From Henckelia pumila (lineage: Eukaryota > Streptophyta > Magnoliopsida > Lamiales > Gesneriaceae), in assembly GCF_033568475.1 (NCBI RefSeq), contig NC_133122.1, positions 186,639,449 to 186,703,448 of the forward strand: DNA of 64,000 nt, in the 5' to 3' direction. Position numbers and translations under genes: made by a program. This document shows, piece by piece, positions 62,617-64,000 of the stretch (positions are counted from its first letter, which is position 1; the number at the start of each line of letters is the position of its first letter). The notes under the pieces are model-generated. The model saw only the letters and a list, made by a program, of their open reading frames with translations. It searched no databases and had not been told where the DNA came from.

Positions 62617-62895
62617 CTACCCTTCACCCTGAATGGCGTAATGGCAAAATTTGTCCTGGAAGAACACTTCCTCCGCTGTGCACATCTCCGATTCTTTGTA
62701 CACAGAGCAGAAATCGAAATCTTCTTGATTTTCACTTGCTCTTAATGGAGCGTTACTCGTGTTTTTTTCCTCATCATCTTTCTCCTTTCTTGAGTTGTGA
62801 ATCATTGGGAGCTCACACATAGACAGGGCTTCTTCTTCCTCTTCTTCTTCTTTTTCTTCTTGTAAATTAACAACTTCCTTCGTACAATTCTCCAT
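62617..62895 (-). CDS. Short acidic protein of unknown function, C-terminus probably frameshifted
   Basis: A single-exon frame of 92 codons starts MENCTKEVVNLQEEKEEEEEEE and ends QEDFDFCSVYKESEMCTAEEVFFQDKFCHYAIQGEG. The centre EDFDF...MCTAEEVFF resembles several plant families of small unknown proteins whose C-terminus reads (A)DE(V/L)FFxGQIxPL. In the next frame the DNA gives GQILPLRHSG followed by TGA at 62623-62625, so one base seems missing at about 62660. I chose ATG 62895 over 62922 because a TATA box lies only ~15 bases above 62922. The function is unknown; it may be nuclear or regulatory judging from its acidic composition, but this is weak. Confidence 0.55.
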   Translation of the reverse strand: MENCTKEVVNLQEEKEEEEEEEALSMCELPMIHNSRKEKDDEEKNTSNAPLRASENQEDFDFCSVYKESEMCTAEEVFFQDKFCHYAIQGEG

Positions 62896-62930
62896 CTCCG
62901 CTGAACAAAGAAAGAACCTCATCTCACCTC

Positions 62931-62943
62931 TAATTTATAGTCA
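62931..62943 (-). promoter_or_regulatory. TATA box of the small acidic protein gene
   Basis: GACTATAAATTAG on the minus strand, about 40 bases before the chosen ATG. This supports a start at 62895 and a short leader. Confidence 0.5.
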
Positions 62944-63350
62944 AAATTCAAGAAAAAGATAGAGAGACAAGTGGAACACAGAGATGTGGAAAAAAACAAA
63001 GATTTCAGATTTGAGAATTGAGAATTGAGAGAGACGATAGAAGATTGGACAAGTGGAAATGAGTGCAGGCGACCCAAAAATTTTGTGCATTTCTTTTTTG
63101 CAATTGAAGGGAATAGAAGTATTCAAATTGGGTTTTAAGTAAATAATGTTTGGTCAAGGGGTAAATACGAAATATTGAAATATTACTCCCTCTTTTATCC
63201 GGATTACCATCACGCGGACCAAACACGTACATCTTATTAACATAGTACTAAATATATTTTTTCTGATACATAATTAACCTTGCATAATCTTAACATTATT
63301 AATCTCATCATACCTTATTAACATAGTACTAAATATCCTTATTAACATTG

Positions 63351-64000
63351 TTGAGTAATTTTGAGTCCGCAAGTGCATGGTGTCAAGTTTTAATAAAGTG
63401 TGAGTAGAGTATCGTTCCCACGATAAGTAATGTGAAATTATTTAGTGCTTGTAATTAAAATAGTCCTAATTTTATTTAGAAAATCAAAGTTTGAGAGATT
63501 TGTAGAAAAATTAAATTAGCAATAAAACTTAAACAGGCACGCACACAATTTCAGAAAAATTTCAATGAGAGAAAATGATCTAGAGGTTTTGATTTCACCT
63601 GTTTCAACAACAATTACTCCTAATTAAATTATTTTCATGAATTCTATACAATTAATAGCCAAGAACACTTAATTATATTATTTCCCTCTCTCGAGCAACA
63701 AATAATGTGTATCAACTAAGATTCAATTCCAATATATCTATTAAAAATCTAGTCTTACTGATATTGTAAAACGATGTTCTTCCTAAAGCTCCTTTAAAGT
63801 TATATACTCTCTCAGCTATATAAACAATTAACGGTGTAATTTCTATTGGTTTTATTCAAAATCCCCTCTCTCGAGTGTCGGATTTCAAATAAATATAACA
63901 AATCAATTATTGATCAGGTAATTAAAAGGACAATCAAAAATAGTTAAAAAAACAATCTAGTAAAATTCAATCAATAAAATTAAAAACTCGTAAAAGAATC
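63351..64000. repeat. Dispersed-repeat-like sequence running off the right edge
   Basis: Begins around GAGTAATTTTGAGTCCGCAAGTGCATGG and includes GAGTATCGTTCCCACGA, a phrase I associate with a common non-coding plant dispersed repeat. CTCTCTCGAG words recur. Just before it, CTTATTAACATAGTACTAAATAT occurs twice (about 63233-63255 and 63312-63334). No protein is seen and the end is outside the window. Confidence 0.35.

Noticed and set aside
36470..62895. A functional cluster of the five minus-strand genes
   Set aside because: They are separated by kilobases, have individual promoters and belong to unrelated housekeeping or growth processes.

Overview
This 64 kb window is plant nuclear DNA. It is AT-rich, its genes carry many GT-AG introns, and much of it is LTR-retrotransposon sequence at different stages of decay. 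The genes match eudicot orthologues. I cannot fix the species, although an asterid such as a Lamiales member would fit.

Layout. Positions 1-6058 hold a decayed Sirevirus-type Ty1/copia element on the minus strand, which runs off the left edge. Positions 6918-8385 are a tandem array of a miniature LTR retrotransposon (TRIM): four LTRs, three internal domains and one pair of 5-bp target duplications. Positions 9.1-12.7 kb are a nest containing an old LTR, a solo-like LTR and two more TRIM-type elements. Positions 13443-14498 are a Mutator-like MITE with a perfect 9-bp duplication. Positions 16.0-24.6 kb hold another LTR, two head-on copies of a chromovirus LTR, a heavily decayed Ty3/gypsy pol and a further LTR. 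Positions 24656-34999 are a full-length but inactive Tekay/Del-like chromovirus on the minus strand, with about 2.7 kb LTRs.

The gene island is 36-63 kb, and all five supported genes are on the minus strand. They are an ORGAN SIZE RELATED/ARGOS-like small membrane protein (36470-36745), NOL10/Enp2 ribosome-biogenesis WD40 protein (39829-46236, 16 exons), condensin subunit CAP-D2 (48905-56524, 16 exons, 1377 codons, frame consistent throughout), mitochondrial/peroxisomal fission protein FIS1 (58124-60483, 5 exons, 167 codons) and a short acidic unknown protein (62617-62895). They are independent transcription units and do not form a pathway.

The most unusual structure is a nested palindrome of about 40 bp (GGTGTTGC...GTTGCAACACC...GCAACACC) that occurs ten times across the copia element, spaced roughly 320-790 bp, in coding and LTR sequence alike. 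A second, unrelated palindrome family (GCTCGATCGGT...ACCGATCGAGC) recurs in the 18-23 kb chromovirus debris. No cellular system beyond normal plant genes and mobile DNA was recognised.
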